64,000 nt of DNA from Bosea sp. (in: a-proteobacteria) (GCA_023910605.1 JAAVVV010000001.1:3695160-3759159), one strand, 5' to 3'. Positions 1 to 8,420 are shown, numbered from the stretch's first letter. The notes: a model not told the origin generated them from the letters alone. Made by a program: numbers and translations.

Positions 1-204
1 TTGCCTCATCCTGTGATCTGGTTAACTGCCCAAAATGCGCTTGTCGCAGGTTCGGGGATGCTGCGTCCTTTGGCATGGCGTCCGGTCATCCATATCTGTC
101 AGACCAATACCAGATACATTTCTACTCTTGGCGTCATGATTCGTCCATGGATGTGCGGCTCTTTTCAGAGTGAATTTTCAGTTAAGACACGCGCTGAGCC
201 CCCC

Positions 205-683
205 TCATGATTTTCTCCGGATGAGTCTGGCGCTGTTTTGGCAGATCACGGGGATTGAGGCGACAGCAGCAGTTCTGGCAGCAGGTCGGCGACTTACGGG
301 CGAAGGCCTGGATGGGAACGGCGCGCACGCGCGGCAGCGGCGGCAGCGGCGGCCGAGCACGAGGCCTTTTGCGAGGCCCGACATCGCCGACGAGCGCCTG
401 AACGCGCTTCCACGCGCCGGCAGCGCCCGTGGCGGCGGGCCATGCTGGTGGATGCCCACCCTGCGCTTCGCTCGACGTCGATGAACACCAACCGGTCGGG
501 ATCGAGGCCGAGCTGGTCCTCGAACCATTCTTCACGCCGGGTAAGGACGTCGGGGCGGTCCTGCTCGGTGGCGTGCGCGGTCTTTTTTTGTGCGTGATGG
601 CGTGCCGGGGGAAGAAGCGCTGGATCGTGCCGAAGCCGAAGGCGAGACCCTGCCGCGCCAGGCTCGCGCGAACTTCTAACCAT
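205..683 (-). pseudogene. IS630-family transposase remnant
   Basis: Read on the minus strand, the segment contains the stretch KKTAHATEQDRPDVLTRR and then EEWFEDQLGLDPDRLVFID, characteristic of the middle of IS630-type DDE transposases, including the first catalytic Asp after LVFI. The frame then breaks: the residues after the Asp are garbled (ERSAG) before another family-like stretch, ASTSMARRHGRCRR, and the reading continues only in other frames. The N-terminal helix-turn-helix part and the C-terminal DDE part are missing. It is a dead fragment. Bases 1..204 upstream hold no gene I can recognise. Confidence 0.7.
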
Positions 684-709
684 CCGGCGAGGGGCGGAGG
701 TACGGTTGG

Positions 710-815
710 TTAGGCGGCCCTTCTGAGGGCCATCTGTGATGCGCTCCAGTTCCAGGGCAGGAGGTCCGTCAGCCTGCTTTGCGGCATGGCAGCGATGCGG
801 GCGAGAACGTCGGCA
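710..815 (-). pseudogene. IS66 TnpC C-terminal fragment
   Basis: On the minus strand this short piece reads ADVLARIAAMPQSRLTDLLP, then WNWSASQMALRRAA and a stop. That is the typical tail of IS66-family TnpC transposases (…RI..HP…DLLPWNW). Only about 35 codons remain. It overlaps the 5' end of the open frame of the neighbouring sensor kinase, so the join between fragment and kinase is probably the scar that removed the kinase N-terminus. Confidence 0.65.
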
Positions 816-1848
816 TGCCGGCCCGGCGCTATCTCAATGGTTCGCCCGAAATGGTCGCGCTGGACTCCTATCTTCGCGACGGGGCGGTCGGCATGGTGAT
901 CGAGTCGCCCGGCGTCCGTCCCTGAGCCAACGCGGGGACCCGCGCGCCCGACAGGATGGACATGATGGGCTTGTCCACGATGTGATTCGCGAGTTCTTTG
1001 TCGACCTCGCCTGGGGAATTCCGGTCTTCATCGGCGCAGTCATCATGTTTGGAACGTGGATCGTGCGGCGCACCATGGCGCCGCTTCGGACCGTGGCGGA
1101 GGCAGCGGCCGGCATTTCCCCGAAGAACCCCGCCGTGCGGTTGCCAACCACGAACGTGCCGAGCGAGGTAATCCCCGTTGTTGTTGCAACGAACGCAGCG
1201 CTCGCCAGGCTTCAGGAGGCTTACGTGCAGCAGCAGCGGTTCATTGCAAACGCCGCCCATGAGTTGCGTACGCCGGTTGCGGTATTCCGGGCCGGGCTGG
1301 AGCGCCTGCCTCCATCATCCGAGCGCATTGCGCTGCTCGCGGATGTGGAACGGCTGGCGCGGCTGACCGCCCAGTTGCTGGATCTGGCGCGAGCCGAGCG
1401 CGCGGGCGACGAAGGCACCTCGGATGCAGTGGCTGTGACGCGAGATGTCGCGGCGCAGTTGGCCCCTCTGGCGGCTGGACGCGGCGTGACGCTCGCGATC
1501 GAAGGGGACGCCGTGATGCCGGTGCGCGGCGGTGCCGAGCATGTGACACCGATCCTGCGCAATCTCGTCGAGAACGCGATCCACCATGCGCCCGAGGGGT
1601 CCGAGGTCGTGATCGGATTCAGCGCGAATTCGCGGCTCATCTCCGTTGCGGACGCCGGGCCCGGCGTTCCCCCTGATATGCGCGAGGCGATCTTCGAGCG
1701 TTTCGTACGCGGCACATGGACCACGGCGCAGGGCAGCGGGCTCGGTCTATCCGTCGCCCGCGAGGCGGGAGCGCGGATCGGCGCGGAGATCCGACTTGAA
1801 CCGGCAAGCGGCGGAGCGCGTTTCATCGTCGACTTTCAGCCTGCGTGA
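736..1848 (+). CDS. Truncated orphan sensor histidine kinase
   Basis: The C-terminal two thirds is a normal two-component sensor kinase. A transmembrane helix (about residues 90-112, IPVFIGAVIMFGTWIV) leads into a HAMP-like linker (APLRTVAEAA). Next comes a HisKA domain with the phospho-accepting motif NAAHELRTPV (His175 when counted from 736), then a HATPase domain with N box NLVENAIHHA, G1 DAGPGVPP and G2 GSGLGLSVAREAG. The family normally starts with a signal-anchor helix and a periplasmic sensor domain before this. Here the first 70 or so residues do not resemble a kinase and overlap an IS66 fragment. Similarity starts at about base 952, and the best internal start may be GTG at 982. No response regulator is adjacent. 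It is probably a broken gene, though a cytoplasmic kinase core could still be made. Confidence 0.7.
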   Translation: MMRSSSRAGGPSACFAAWQRCGRERRHAGPALSQWFARNGRAGLLSSRRGGRHGDRVARRPSLSQRGDPRARQDGHDGLVHDVIREFFVDLAWGIPVFIGAVIMFGTWIVRRTMAPLRTVAEAAAGISPKNPAVRLPTTNVPSEVIPVVVATNAALARLQEAYVQQQRFIANAAHELRTPVAVFRAGLERLPPSSERIALLADVERLARLTAQLLDLARAERAGDEGTSDAVAVTRDVAAQLAPLAAGRGVTLAIEGDAVMPVRGGAEHVTPILRNLVENAIHHAPEGSEVVIGFSANSRLISVADAGPGVPPDMREAIFERFVRGTWTTAQGSGLGLSVAREAGARIGAEIRLEPASGGARFIVDFQPA

Positions 1849-1880
1849 TCTGACAGCCCGATTTGAAAATAGTTGATCGA

Positions 1881-2102
1881 TTGGAGTGCGCCCCTGTCGC
1901 TGGACAGGATCAGGCTGCGGGAGATGTCGTAGCGCTTCGCGAGACCGTGCAGCGTCTCGCCGGAGAGATACTCTTGCACAAGCTGGCGTTTGAATTCGGT
2001 GCTGTGGGTGCGGTGTCGGGCCTTGGCTTCCATCCTTCGGAAAACCGGTCCCCGGGTCAATTCCTGGCCGGCACACTGTCCGCTCCGAGGGGCGCACTCC
2101 AA
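1881..2102. mobile_element. MITE-like IS3-family remnant, 222 bp
   Basis: The ends 1881..1907 and 2076..2102 are inverted repeats that agree at 21 of 27 positions. The outer 15 bases (TTGGAGTGCGCCCCT) are identical and the inner GGACAG is identical. The termini have the TG…CA form of IS3-family elements. Inside is only the start of an orfA reading inward from the right end. No 3-bp target duplication is evident. The structure is an internally deleted IS3 relative that kept both ends, and it could be mobilised in trans by a full-length relative. Confidence 0.65.
1908..2033 (-). pseudogene. IS3-type orfA N-terminal fragment
   Basis: The minus-strand reading from ATG 2033 begins MEAKARHRTHSTEF and continues with VQEYLSGETLHGLAKRYDIS, which is the N-terminal helix-turn-helix of an IS3-group OrfA. 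Similarity stops after about 40 residues, where the sequence runs into the left inverted repeat. OrfB is absent, so the fragment encodes no functional transposase. Confidence 0.6.
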
Positions 2103-2222
2103 ACGCAGGCGAAAACGCGCCAGCTGGACCCCCCAGACTCTGATCGATATTCTCAAACCGTCACGCCGTTAACTTGGATTCGGGGCCCTGGGCCGGGAAT
2201 CGCCAGCCTTGGCTCTGTACGG

Positions 2223-2262
2223 GCCCGGTGCCGGCACGGCGAGCCCGGTGCCGGCGCGGCGA
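2223..2262. repeat. 20-bp tandem duplication
   Basis: Two adjacent copies of GCCCGGTGCCGGCACGGCGA occur, differing at one base (A/G). They lie about 75 bp upstream of the tRNA gene, in sequence with no coding signal, and look like a slippage duplication. Confidence 0.6.
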
Positions 2263-2336
2263 AAAGCGCTTGTCACCCGGCGGCCTCGCGTGTATCGCAA
2301 CAACCGCTTCAACCGAAGACCAGCACCCGAGCCTGC

Positions 2337-2426
2337 GGAGAGGTGGCAGAGTGGTTGAATGCACCGCACTCGAAATGCGGCATGGGGGCAACTCCATCGG
2401 GGGTTCGAATCCCTCCCTCTCCGCCA
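2337..2426 (+). tRNA. tRNA-Ser(CGA)
   Basis: The 90-nt gene folds as a class II tRNA. Acceptor arm GGAGAGG pairs with CCTCTCC, followed by G and an encoded CCA end. The anticodon stem-loop GCACTCGAAATGC places the anticodon CGA at 2371..2373, and a long variable arm (GGCATGGGGGCAACTCCATC) is typical of serine tRNAs. The T arm is GGGGGTTCGAATCCCTC. It decodes UCG. No integrase or direct repeat of the tRNA 3' end was found nearby, so I see no sign that it serves as an integration site here. Confidence 0.95.
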
Positions 2427-2852
2427 CGCATTCCTATAAGTTATTGTTTTATATGGAATAATTGAGGCGCGCATTTGTGCGCCATACATTCCGCCCCACA
2501 TTTGATCTCGGCATACCCCGGAACGCTGCGGCGCTTATCAGTAGGATGATCTGGGCTTCAGTGCTCGTTGTCGCCGCTTGATGGCAGACGCTTCCGCGGT
2601 TTCTTCGCCCCTATCGAAGATAAATGGAAGGCCTCGCCAGAGAGAGTTCGCTTTCCTCGGAGCCGCCTTCGCACCCAGCGAAGGAAGGCGGCGAGGAGGG
2701 AAGCGGACGAACGGGCTTTCCTTGGTGAGCAGGAGCAACAATCAATCCTTCGGACAAGATATCGTTAGCTGCGAAGCGGCTAAATCAACCTCGCACACTC
2801 CTCCACGACATACTCCGGGATGCTCTCAAATTTATGCGGGTTGAGCTGCATC
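2427..2852. other. Intergenic spacer, no gene recognised
   Basis: This stretch lies between the tRNA and the first IS66 element. Short open frames occur on both strands but none resembles a known protein or has a convincing ribosome binding site. A short palindromic patch (CCTTCGCACCCAGCGAAGG) is present near 2666. No factor-independent terminator was identified after the tRNA. Confidence 0.4.
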
Positions 2853-2929
2853 GTAAGCGTGTAGGCAACCCCACGTATCTTTTGGTGTTCTGATCGCTCA
2901 TTTTCCCGGTGAATCATGTGGGGAATCCT

Positions 2930-3313
2930 ATGAGCGAGAGTATGAATCAAGATCGAGTTTTTGAGGTTTTGACGGCAGCGCCGGTGCGGACGAGGCGCAG
3001 GCTACGTGATTGGTCGGTCGACGAGAAGGCACGACTGATTTCCCAGACGCTGTTGCCTGGTGCGAATGTTTCGGCGATTGCGCGTTCTGCCGGGGTTGAC
3101 CCTTCGCAGCTTTATGGATGGCGGCGACAGGCCCGGGCATCCGGGGCGGTCAAAGCCATGCCCGTTGCGCACGATGAGGTGAAGTTTGCGCGCGTCGAGG
3201 CGGCTGGCAACTGGGCTGTGGAGATTGTCATTCGGGATACGGTTGTCCGCGTTGGCGGCGACATCGATGCGGATCATCTGACCGTGATACTGAGGGCGGT
3301 GCGCAAAGCATGA
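2930..3313 (+). CDS. tnpA: IS66 TnpA (IS66-A copy 1)
   Basis: This is the accessory protein of IS66 elements, about 127 aa. It has a helix-turn-helix of the form WSVDEKARLISQTLLPGANV followed by SAIARSAGVDPSQLYGWRR, as in other TnpA proteins. The ATG at 2930 is preferred because GGGGA lies 5 nt upstream; an in-frame GTG at 2909 is the alternative. The 3' end overlaps the tnpB start by 4 nt (ATGA), suggesting translational coupling. It appears intact and differs from the TnpA of copy 2 at one visible residue (Leu versus Pro in the RRRLRDW segment). Confidence 0.85.
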   Translation: MSESMNQDRVFEVLTAAPVRTRRRLRDWSVDEKARLISQTLLPGANVSAIARSAGVDPSQLYGWRRQARASGAVKAMPVAHDEVKFARVEAAGNWAVEIVIRDTVVRVGGDIDADHLTVILRAVRKA

Positions 3314-3654
3314 TTGGCCTGGGTGTCGTCGTTTACGTGTCGTGCCAGCCCGTCGACTTTCGTAAAGGTGCCGCATCCCTGATGGTGCTTGTCCGGGATG
3401 GCGGCCTCGACCCGTTCAACGGCGCGCTTTACGTGTTTCGGTCGAAACGTGCGGACCGTGTTCGGATCGTGTGGTGGGATGGCAGCGGCGTTTGTCTCTA
3501 TTCGAAGACGCTTGAGGAGCAAGGCTTTTGCTGGCCTGCCCTATCGGCGGCTCGCATTCGCCTGGACCATTCGCAGCTGATGGCTCTTCTGGCCGGGATG
3601 GACTGGAAGAAGATCCGTCCGACAAAGGTGCGGCGACCCTTGCTGACGGGATGA
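3310..3654 (+). CDS. tnpB: IS66 TnpB (IS66-A copy 1)
   Basis: A 114-aa protein of the IS66 Orf2 family. It contains the hallmark segments PVDFRKGAASLMVLV, ALYVFRSKRADRVRIVWWDG and GVCLYSKTLEEQGFCWP. TnpB is required for transposition in this family but its biochemical role is unsettled. The gene is full length and translationally coupled to tnpA. A 76-bp spacer separates it from tnpC. Confidence 0.88.
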   Translation: MIGLGVVVYVSCQPVDFRKGAASLMVLVRDGGLDPFNGALYVFRSKRADRVRIVWWDGSGVCLYSKTLEEQGFCWPALSAARIRLDHSQLMALLAGMDWKKIRPTKVRRPLLTG

Positions 3655-3730
3655 TGTCGATCTGCGGCAAGATGAATCATGCTGCTGTAATCATTGGGAA
3701 AGTGAGCGGTTTTGTGCTCTATTTGCACCC

Positions 3731-4891
3731 ATGGATTTACCCCTGAACACCTTGCCGGACGACGTGGATGCGCTCAAGGCGATGGTGCTCGCCCTGGCGC
3801 GTGCGCAGGCGCAAGGGGATGTTCGATTAAGAGCCGCGGAGGCTGAAATCGCCCGGCTGGAGGCGATCGAACAGAGCGCCAACGAGCGGATTGCCAACCT
3901 GACGCTGATCATGAAGGTCTTGCAGCGCGCGCAACATGGCAAGCGCTCTGAACGGCTCCGCGCCGGTGGTCCTGGGGTCCTCGACGACGAGCAGATTGCC
4001 TTTGCCTTCGAGGAGGTGGAGACCGGCCTTTCGAGCGTCCAGAGCGAACTCGACCGGGGCGCCAGGGACAAGCCGAAACGCGCTCCACGCCCGCGCAAAG
4101 GCTTTGCTGCGCATCTTGAGCGCATCGAGGAGGTCATCGAGCCGGAACTCCCCGCTGGATATGAGGGCCTGGAGAAGGTGCTGATCAGCGAAGACCGTTC
4201 CGAACGGCTCGATGTCATTCCGCCGAAGTTCAGGGTCATCGTGACGCGCCGTCCCAAATATGCCTTCCGTGGCCATGACGGCGTGATCCAGGCGCTCGCA
4301 CCGGCACACATCATCGAAGCCGGATTGCCAACGGAACGGCTGCTCGCCTTTATCGCGGTCTCCAAATATGCCGACGGTCTTCCGCTTTACCGTCAGGAGG
4401 CGATCTACCTGCGCGACGGGGTCGAGATCAGCCGATCCCTGATGGCCCAATGGATGGGCCATCTTGGGTTTGAACTGCAGATACTGGCCGATTACATCCT
4501 CGAAAAGATCAAGGAGGGTGAGCGGATCTTTGCCGACGAAACGAGCTTGCCCACTCTGGCTCCCGGATCGGGGAAAGCAACCAAGGCCTGGTTATGGGCC
4601 TACGCGCGCGATGATCGCCCCTATGGCGGCATCAGTCCGCCAATGGTGGCCTATCGCTTCGAAGACGGCAGAGGCGCTGAATGTGTGGCCCGTCATCTGT
4701 CCGGGTACAACGGCATCCTGCAGGTCGATGGATACGTGGCCTATAGCAGCCTTGCCAAGAGCCAGGCCAAGAGCCAGGCCAAGAGCCAGGCCAAGAGCCA
4801 GGCCAAGAGCCACGCCAAAAGCCAGGCCAAAACCGGCAGCACAGAAACGATGAGGCTTGCCGGATGCTGGGCGCATCTCAGGCGCAGGTTC
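3731..4891 (+). pseudogene. tnpC: IS66 TnpC N-terminal part (IS66-A copy 1)
   Basis: This is the first 387 codons of the DDE transposase of IS66-A. A coiled-coil leader (residues 15-65) is followed by a linker lacking the cysteine zinc finger seen in many TnpC proteins. The catalytic core then begins, with Asp in IFADETSLPTL and Asp in ILQVDGYVAY. The frame is cut after AGCWAHLRRR by the IS66-B insertion at 4891/4892 and, if translated, would end a few codons inside the insert at 4906. The missing 3' part is at 7474..8004. Together they would make a protein of about 560 residues. Confidence 0.85.
4754..4837 (+). repeat. 12-bp tandem repeat inside tnpC
   Basis: Six to seven units of GCCAAGAGCCAG lie in frame and encode repeated Ala-Lys-Ser-Gln just before the AGCWAHLRR segment of TnpC. 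The first four units are perfect; the last ones have drifted. The array sits between the second catalytic Asp and the C-terminal Glu region. Confidence 0.9.
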
Positions 4892-4909
4892 GTAAGCGTC
4901 CTCTGACGG

Positions 4910-6514
4910 CTACGGCATAAGGTTCCACGGCAACAGGTCGGCGATTTTGTTGATGGGGTGATCGGCGATCCTGGTGATGACTGCTCGCAGATATCCCGCT
5001 GGGTCTCGCCCGTTGAGCTTTGCGGTTTCGGTGAGCGTGTAGATGGCGGCGGCGCGCTCGCCGCCTGCGTCGGACCCTGCGAACAACCAGTTCTTGGCGC
5101 CGAGCTTGAGAGGCCTGATGGCGCGTTCTGCGGCGTTGTTGGAGATATCGAGGGTGCCGTCGTCGAGATAGCGGGTGAGTGCTGCCCAGCGCGATCGGGC
5201 ATAGCGAATGGCCTTGGCCAGGTCGCTCTTGCCGGAGATCTGGGCGAGGGAATGGTCGAGGAAGCTGGCGAGTTCGGTCATGACGGGCAGCGCCAGATCC
5301 TGACGAGCCTTGCGCCGATCCTCGGGCTGCTGGCCGTGAATGAGGCGCTCAACCTCGAACAGCTTGCCAATGCGGGTCATCGCCTCCAGTGCCAGGGGCG
5401 AGCCTGTCCCGGCGTGAACGTCGTGGAAGTTGCGCCTGACGTGCGCCCAGCAGGCAACCTCGGTTGCGGCGGCTGAACGCGTGGCACTCGTCGCATAGAG
5501 TTCGTTGAATCCGGCATAGGCATCCGCCTGCAGGAATCCTGCAAAGGCCTTGAGGTGCTCGCGCGGTCGCTCTCCCTTGCGGTCGGGCGTGTAGCGATAC
5601 AGCGCGGCGGGCGGGTCTTGACCGCCACGGGGTCGCTCATCGCGCAGATACACCCAGAGCCGCCCTGTCTTCGTGCGCCCGAGGCCCGGCGCCAGCACTG
5701 GCACGGGCGTGTCGTCGGCATGCAGCCGCTCAGCCCGCATCACATGGGCACCGACCGCCTCGACCAGTGGCGCGACAAGCTCTGCGGCCTTGGCAACCCA
5801 GCCGGCCATCACCGAGCGCTCGATCTCGACGCCCTCGCGGGCAAAGATCTCTGCCTGGCGATAAAGCGGGAGATGATCACAGTATTTGCCAACCAGAACC
5901 TGGGCGATCAGGCCCGGTCCGGCCATGCCGCGCTCGATCGGCATGCTCGGCATCGGAGCTTGCGCCATGCTCTCGCAGGTGCGGCACGAGAAGGCGGGAC
6001 GCACATGGCGGATAACCTCGAAGCGGCCCGGCACATACTCCAGGACTTCACGGACATCCTCATCCACCTTGCGCCACTTGCCTGCCGTTCCGCAGGATGG
6101 ACAAGCACAGGCAGGGTCGTTCACGATGGCAGGCGTGTGTACGATCTCGATGCGCGGCAGATGCTCAGGCAAAGGGCGGCGCGTGGCCTTCGGCTTGGCT
6201 GTTGCTGCATCAGCGGCAGGAGCTATCTCGTCGATGGCTGCATTGTTCGCCGCCTCGACCATCTCCAGTTCCTCGAGCCGCAGTTCCAGTTGCTCGATCT
6301 CATGGGAGAGCTTCTCCGAGGAGCGGCCAAATTGCATGCGCCTGAGCCGCGCGATCTGGATCTTGAGCTTCTCGATCTCCAGGCTCTTGACAAGAAGACC
6401 GGCCTTGGCGGCGGCAGCTTCGGCCTGCGCCGTCTTCAGCGCTGCAGCCTGCGCAGCGACGAGCGCGCGAAGCCGCGCCACCTCGTCACTATCTTGTCCC
6501 GCTGCTTCGATCAT
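4910..6514 (-). CDS. tnpC: IS66 TnpC transposase (IS66-B copy 1)
   Basis: Full-length 534-aa DDE transposase. The N-terminal coiled coil (about residues 15-90) includes RLRRMQFGRSSEKL, the typical IS66 motif. A zinc-finger segment CACPSCGTAGKW follows at about 137, then the catalytic core with Asp in LHADDTPVPVLAPG and Asp in GFLQADAYAGF. CWAHVRRNF comes next, and the C-terminal Glu lies in DISNNAAERAIRPL. The tail DLLPWNLMP matches the family. It is presumably active, since a second identical copy sits nearby. It starts at ATG 6514 and is separated from tnpB by a 74-bp spacer. Confidence 0.95.
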   Translation of the reverse strand: MIEAAGQDSDEVARLRALVAAQAAALKTAQAEAAAAKAGLLVKSLEIEKLKIQIARLRRMQFGRSSEKLSHEIEQLELRLEELEMVEAANNAAIDEIAPAADAATAKPKATRRPLPEHLPRIEIVHTPAIVNDPACACPSCGTAGKWRKVDEDVREVLEYVPGRFEVIRHVRPAFSCRTCESMAQAPMPSMPIERGMAGPGLIAQVLVGKYCDHLPLYRQAEIFAREGVEIERSVMAGWVAKAAELVAPLVEAVGAHVMRAERLHADDTPVPVLAPGLGRTKTGRLWVYLRDERPRGGQDPPAALYRYTPDRKGERPREHLKAFAGFLQADAYAGFNELYATSATRSAAATEVACWAHVRRNFHDVHAGTGSPLALEAMTRIGKLFEVERLIHGQQPEDRRKARQDLALPVMTELASFLDHSLAQISGKSDLAKAIRYARSRWAALTRYLDDGTLDISNNAAERAIRPLKLGAKNWLFAGSDAGGERAAAIYTLTETAKLNGRDPAGYLRAVITRIADHPINKIADLLPWNLMP

Positions 6515-6588
6515 GAGGTGAAGATACCAGGGCAGATGGGGTCAAGCTATTGAATCAATGTCGATCTTGACCTTTTGCGCGAAGCACT

Positions 6589-6951
6589 TCACCCCGCACG
6601 TCGTGGCTGATCCGTGCGTAACGGCGAGCGCCAGTCGATGCCTTCGAGCAGCATCGACAGCTGTGCGGGCGTCAGTACAACCTCGCCATCCTGCGTCACT
6701 GCCCAGACGAAGCGGCCACGCTCCAGCCGCTTGGCGAACAGGCAAAGCCCCGTGCCGTCCCACATCAGAATCTTCACCAGATCAGCGCGCTTGCCCCGGA
6801 AAATGAACAGGTGGCCGCGGAACGGATCCTTCTTCAAAAGATCCTGCACCACCATCGACAGCCCGTCGAAGCCCTTCCTCATATCCACAGGTGCCAGCGC
6901 CATGTAGATGCGCGCGCCCGCCAAAGGCGAGGTCAGGGTTTGTGGCGTCAT
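6589..6951 (-). CDS. tnpB: IS66 TnpB (IS66-B copy 1)
   Basis: 120-aa IS66 Orf2 protein. Family motifs are PVDMRKGFDGLSMVVQ, LFIFRGKRADLVKILMWDG and GLCLFAKRLERGRFVW. Its start overlaps the end of tnpA by 4 nt, the usual coupling in these elements. It is full length and carries no visible damage. Confidence 0.93.
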   Translation of the reverse strand: MTPQTLTSPLAGARIYMALAPVDMRKGFDGLSMVVQDLLKKDPFRGHLFIFRGKRADLVKILMWDGTGLCLFAKRLERGRFVWAVTQDGEVVLTPAQLSMLLEGIDWRSPLRTDQPRRAG

Positions 6952-7361
6952 CGGTCGAGCGCTGCGACAAGAGCCGAAAGCCGCTCAGGCGCGATACCCT
7001 CATCCGCCTTCAGCACCCGGCCGTTGCTCAAGCTGACCTCCACCGTGCAGTCGGCACGCGGAGCCATCTTGCGCGGGGGCTTTGGTGAAGGCTTCTGTCC
7101 CGGCTGCGCTTCGGCTGCGATGACAACAGGCGCGAAGACCGGAGCCTCCAGCGAGGCCAGCGGCGTCACGCCCGGCATCAGCCCCGCCTTCGCCTGCTTG
7201 CGCCAGTAAAACAGCAGGCTCCGGCTCACCCCATGCCGATCCGCAACCGCCGCCACAGAAGCGCCCGGCTGCATCGTCGCCTCCAGAAGCCGCACCTTCT
7301 CCTCGACGCTCCAGCGACGACGGCGCTCAACCTGGCTGATAATCTCCGTCCGGGTGTCCAT
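6948..7361 (-). CDS. tnpA: IS66 TnpA (IS66-B copy 1)
   Basis: 137-aa helix-turn-helix accessory protein. It has RRRRWSVEEKVRLLEATMQ and then VAAVADRHGVSRSLLFYWRK, a good match to TnpA/transposase_8-type domains. ATG 7361 (MDTRTEII) is chosen over an upstream in-frame codon at 7397 because AAGGA precedes it at a suitable distance. The 3' end overlaps tnpB by 4 nt. Confidence 0.9.
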   Translation of the reverse strand: MDTRTEIISQVERRRRWSVEEKVRLLEATMQPGASVAAVADRHGVSRSLLFYWRKQAKAGLMPGVTPLASLEAPVFAPVVIAAEAQPGQKPSPKPPRKMAPRADCTVEVSLSNGRVLKADEGIAPERLSALVAALDR

Positions 7362-7465
7362 AGCCGTCCTTGCGCATAGGCTTAAGGACGACAACAACCG
7401 TCCAGACCATGCTCATACGATGCCGGACCCGCCCCCGCGCAAGGCAGCCATGGCAGAACGCTTAC

Positions 7466-8004
7466 GCAGGTTCTACGATCTGCACATCAGCGGCGTCTCG
7501 CAGGCTGCCACGGACAGCGTCATGGCCATGACCGAGCTGTGGAGGGTCGAAGATGACGTGCGCGGCCGGAATGCAGACACCCGCGCGAAGCTCCGGCAGG
7601 AAAAGTCTGCGCCTGTCGTCGCGCGCCTCTTCGATCTTTGGGAACGGGAGCTCGGCAAGGTCTCCGGCAAGTCCAAGACGGCGGAAGCAATCCGCTATGC
7701 GCTCGCCCGCCGTGAAGCACTCGAACGGTTCCTCTCCGACGGTCGCATTGAAATCGACTCCAACATCGTCGAACGGGCCATCAGGCCCCAAACCATTACG
7801 CGAAAGAACAGCCTCTTTGCCGGAAGTGAAGGCGGTGGCAGGACCTGGGCTACACTGGGAACGCTTCTGCAAACCGCCAGGATGAACAATGTCGATCCTC
7901 TCGACTGGCTGTCGCAAACCCTCGCGCATATCGCCCAAGGATGGCCCGCATCCAAAATCGACGCCCTCATGCCCTGGAACTTCAGGTCAAACGCCCTCAG
8001 CTAA
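7466..8004 (+). pseudogene. tnpC: IS66 TnpC C-terminal part (IS66-A copy 1)
   Basis: This is the continuation of the tnpC that starts at 3731. After the second copy of the target duplication (7466..7473) the frame resumes as YDLHISGVSQAATDSVMAMT and carries the catalytic Glu in IEIDSNIVERAIRP. It ends in the family tail DALMPWNFRSNALS. An open frame starting at 7354 exists, but its first 35 or so codons are IS66-B sequence. On its own the fragment lacks both catalytic Asp residues. Confidence 0.85.
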
Positions 8005-8012
8005 CCGCTTAC

Positions 8013-8292
8013 GAAGAGCCATCAGCTGCGAATGGTCCAGGCGAATGCGAGCCGCCGATAGGGCAGGCCAGCAAAAGCCTTGCTCCTCAAGCGTCTTCGA
8101 ATAGAGACAAACGCCGCTGCCATCCCACCACACGATCCGAACACGGTCCGCACGTTTCGACCGAAACACGTAAAGCGCGCCGTTGAACGGGTCGAGGCCG
8201 CCATCCCGGACAAGCACCATCAGGGATGCGGCACCTTTACGAAAGTCGACGGGCTGGCACGACACGTAAACGACGACACCCAGGCCAATCAT
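8013..8292 (-). pseudogene. tnpB: IS66 TnpB 5' fragment (IS66-A copy 2)
   Basis: The first 93 or so codons of the same TnpB as at 3310..3654, through RLDHSQLMAL. Copy 1's terminal inverted repeat then replaces the last 20 residues with RKRLAEGV and a stop at 7987. The ATG is at 8292. The sequence up to the break appears identical to copy 1. Confidence 0.88.
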
Positions 8293-8420
8293 GCTTTGCG
8301 CACCGCCCTCAGTATCGTAAGCGTTCTGCCATGGCTGCCTTGCGCGGGGGCGGGTCCGGCATCGTATGAGCATGGTCTGGACGGTTGTTGTCGTCCTTAA
8401 GCCTATGCGCAAGGACGGCT

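Larger units (their letters stand above)
4892..7465 (-). mobile_element. IS66-B copy 1, 2574 bp
   Basis: A complete IS66-family element whose genes read on the minus strand (tnpA, tnpB, tnpC in transcription order). The ends are GTAAGCGT at 4892 and the complementary ACGCTTAC ending at 7465, with imperfect inverted repeats continuing inward. It is flanked by the perfect 8-bp duplication GCAGGTTC. Length and encoded proteins are the same as the second copy at 8317..10890. It is inserted in tnpC of IS66-A copy 1. Confidence 0.95.
2853..8012 (+). mobile_element. IS66-A copy 1, interrupted by IS66-B
   Basis: Both termini carry GTAAGCG, the usual IS66-family end: GTAAGCG at 2853 and its complement CGCTTAC ending at 8012. 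The element encodes tnpA, tnpB and tnpC in the standard order. tnpC is split by a 2574-bp IS66-B copy flanked by the target duplication GCAGGTTC (4884..4891 and 7466..7473). Without the insert the element would be about 2.58 kb. The 8-bp flanks of IS66-A itself (GCTGCATC on the left, GAAGAGCC on the right) do not match. The right flank lies inside tnpB of a second IS66-A copy, so a rearrangement followed insertion. Confidence 0.85.

Noticed and set aside
2337..2426. tRNA-Ser as attachment site of an integrated island
   Set aside because: No integrase gene and no repeated tRNA 3' end found in the window.
4754..4837. Short regular repeats as a CRISPR array
   Set aside because: Units are 12 bp, directly adjacent, without spacers, and in frame inside tnpC.
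5555..6553. 332-codon frame opposite IS66-B tnpC, repeated in copy 2
   Set aside because: Present twice only because the element is duplicated; no domain and antisense to tnpC.
7466..8316. Evidence that the segment between the IS66-B copies has already been inverted
   Set aside because: Both copies keep matched direct target duplications, which an inversion between them would have scrambled.
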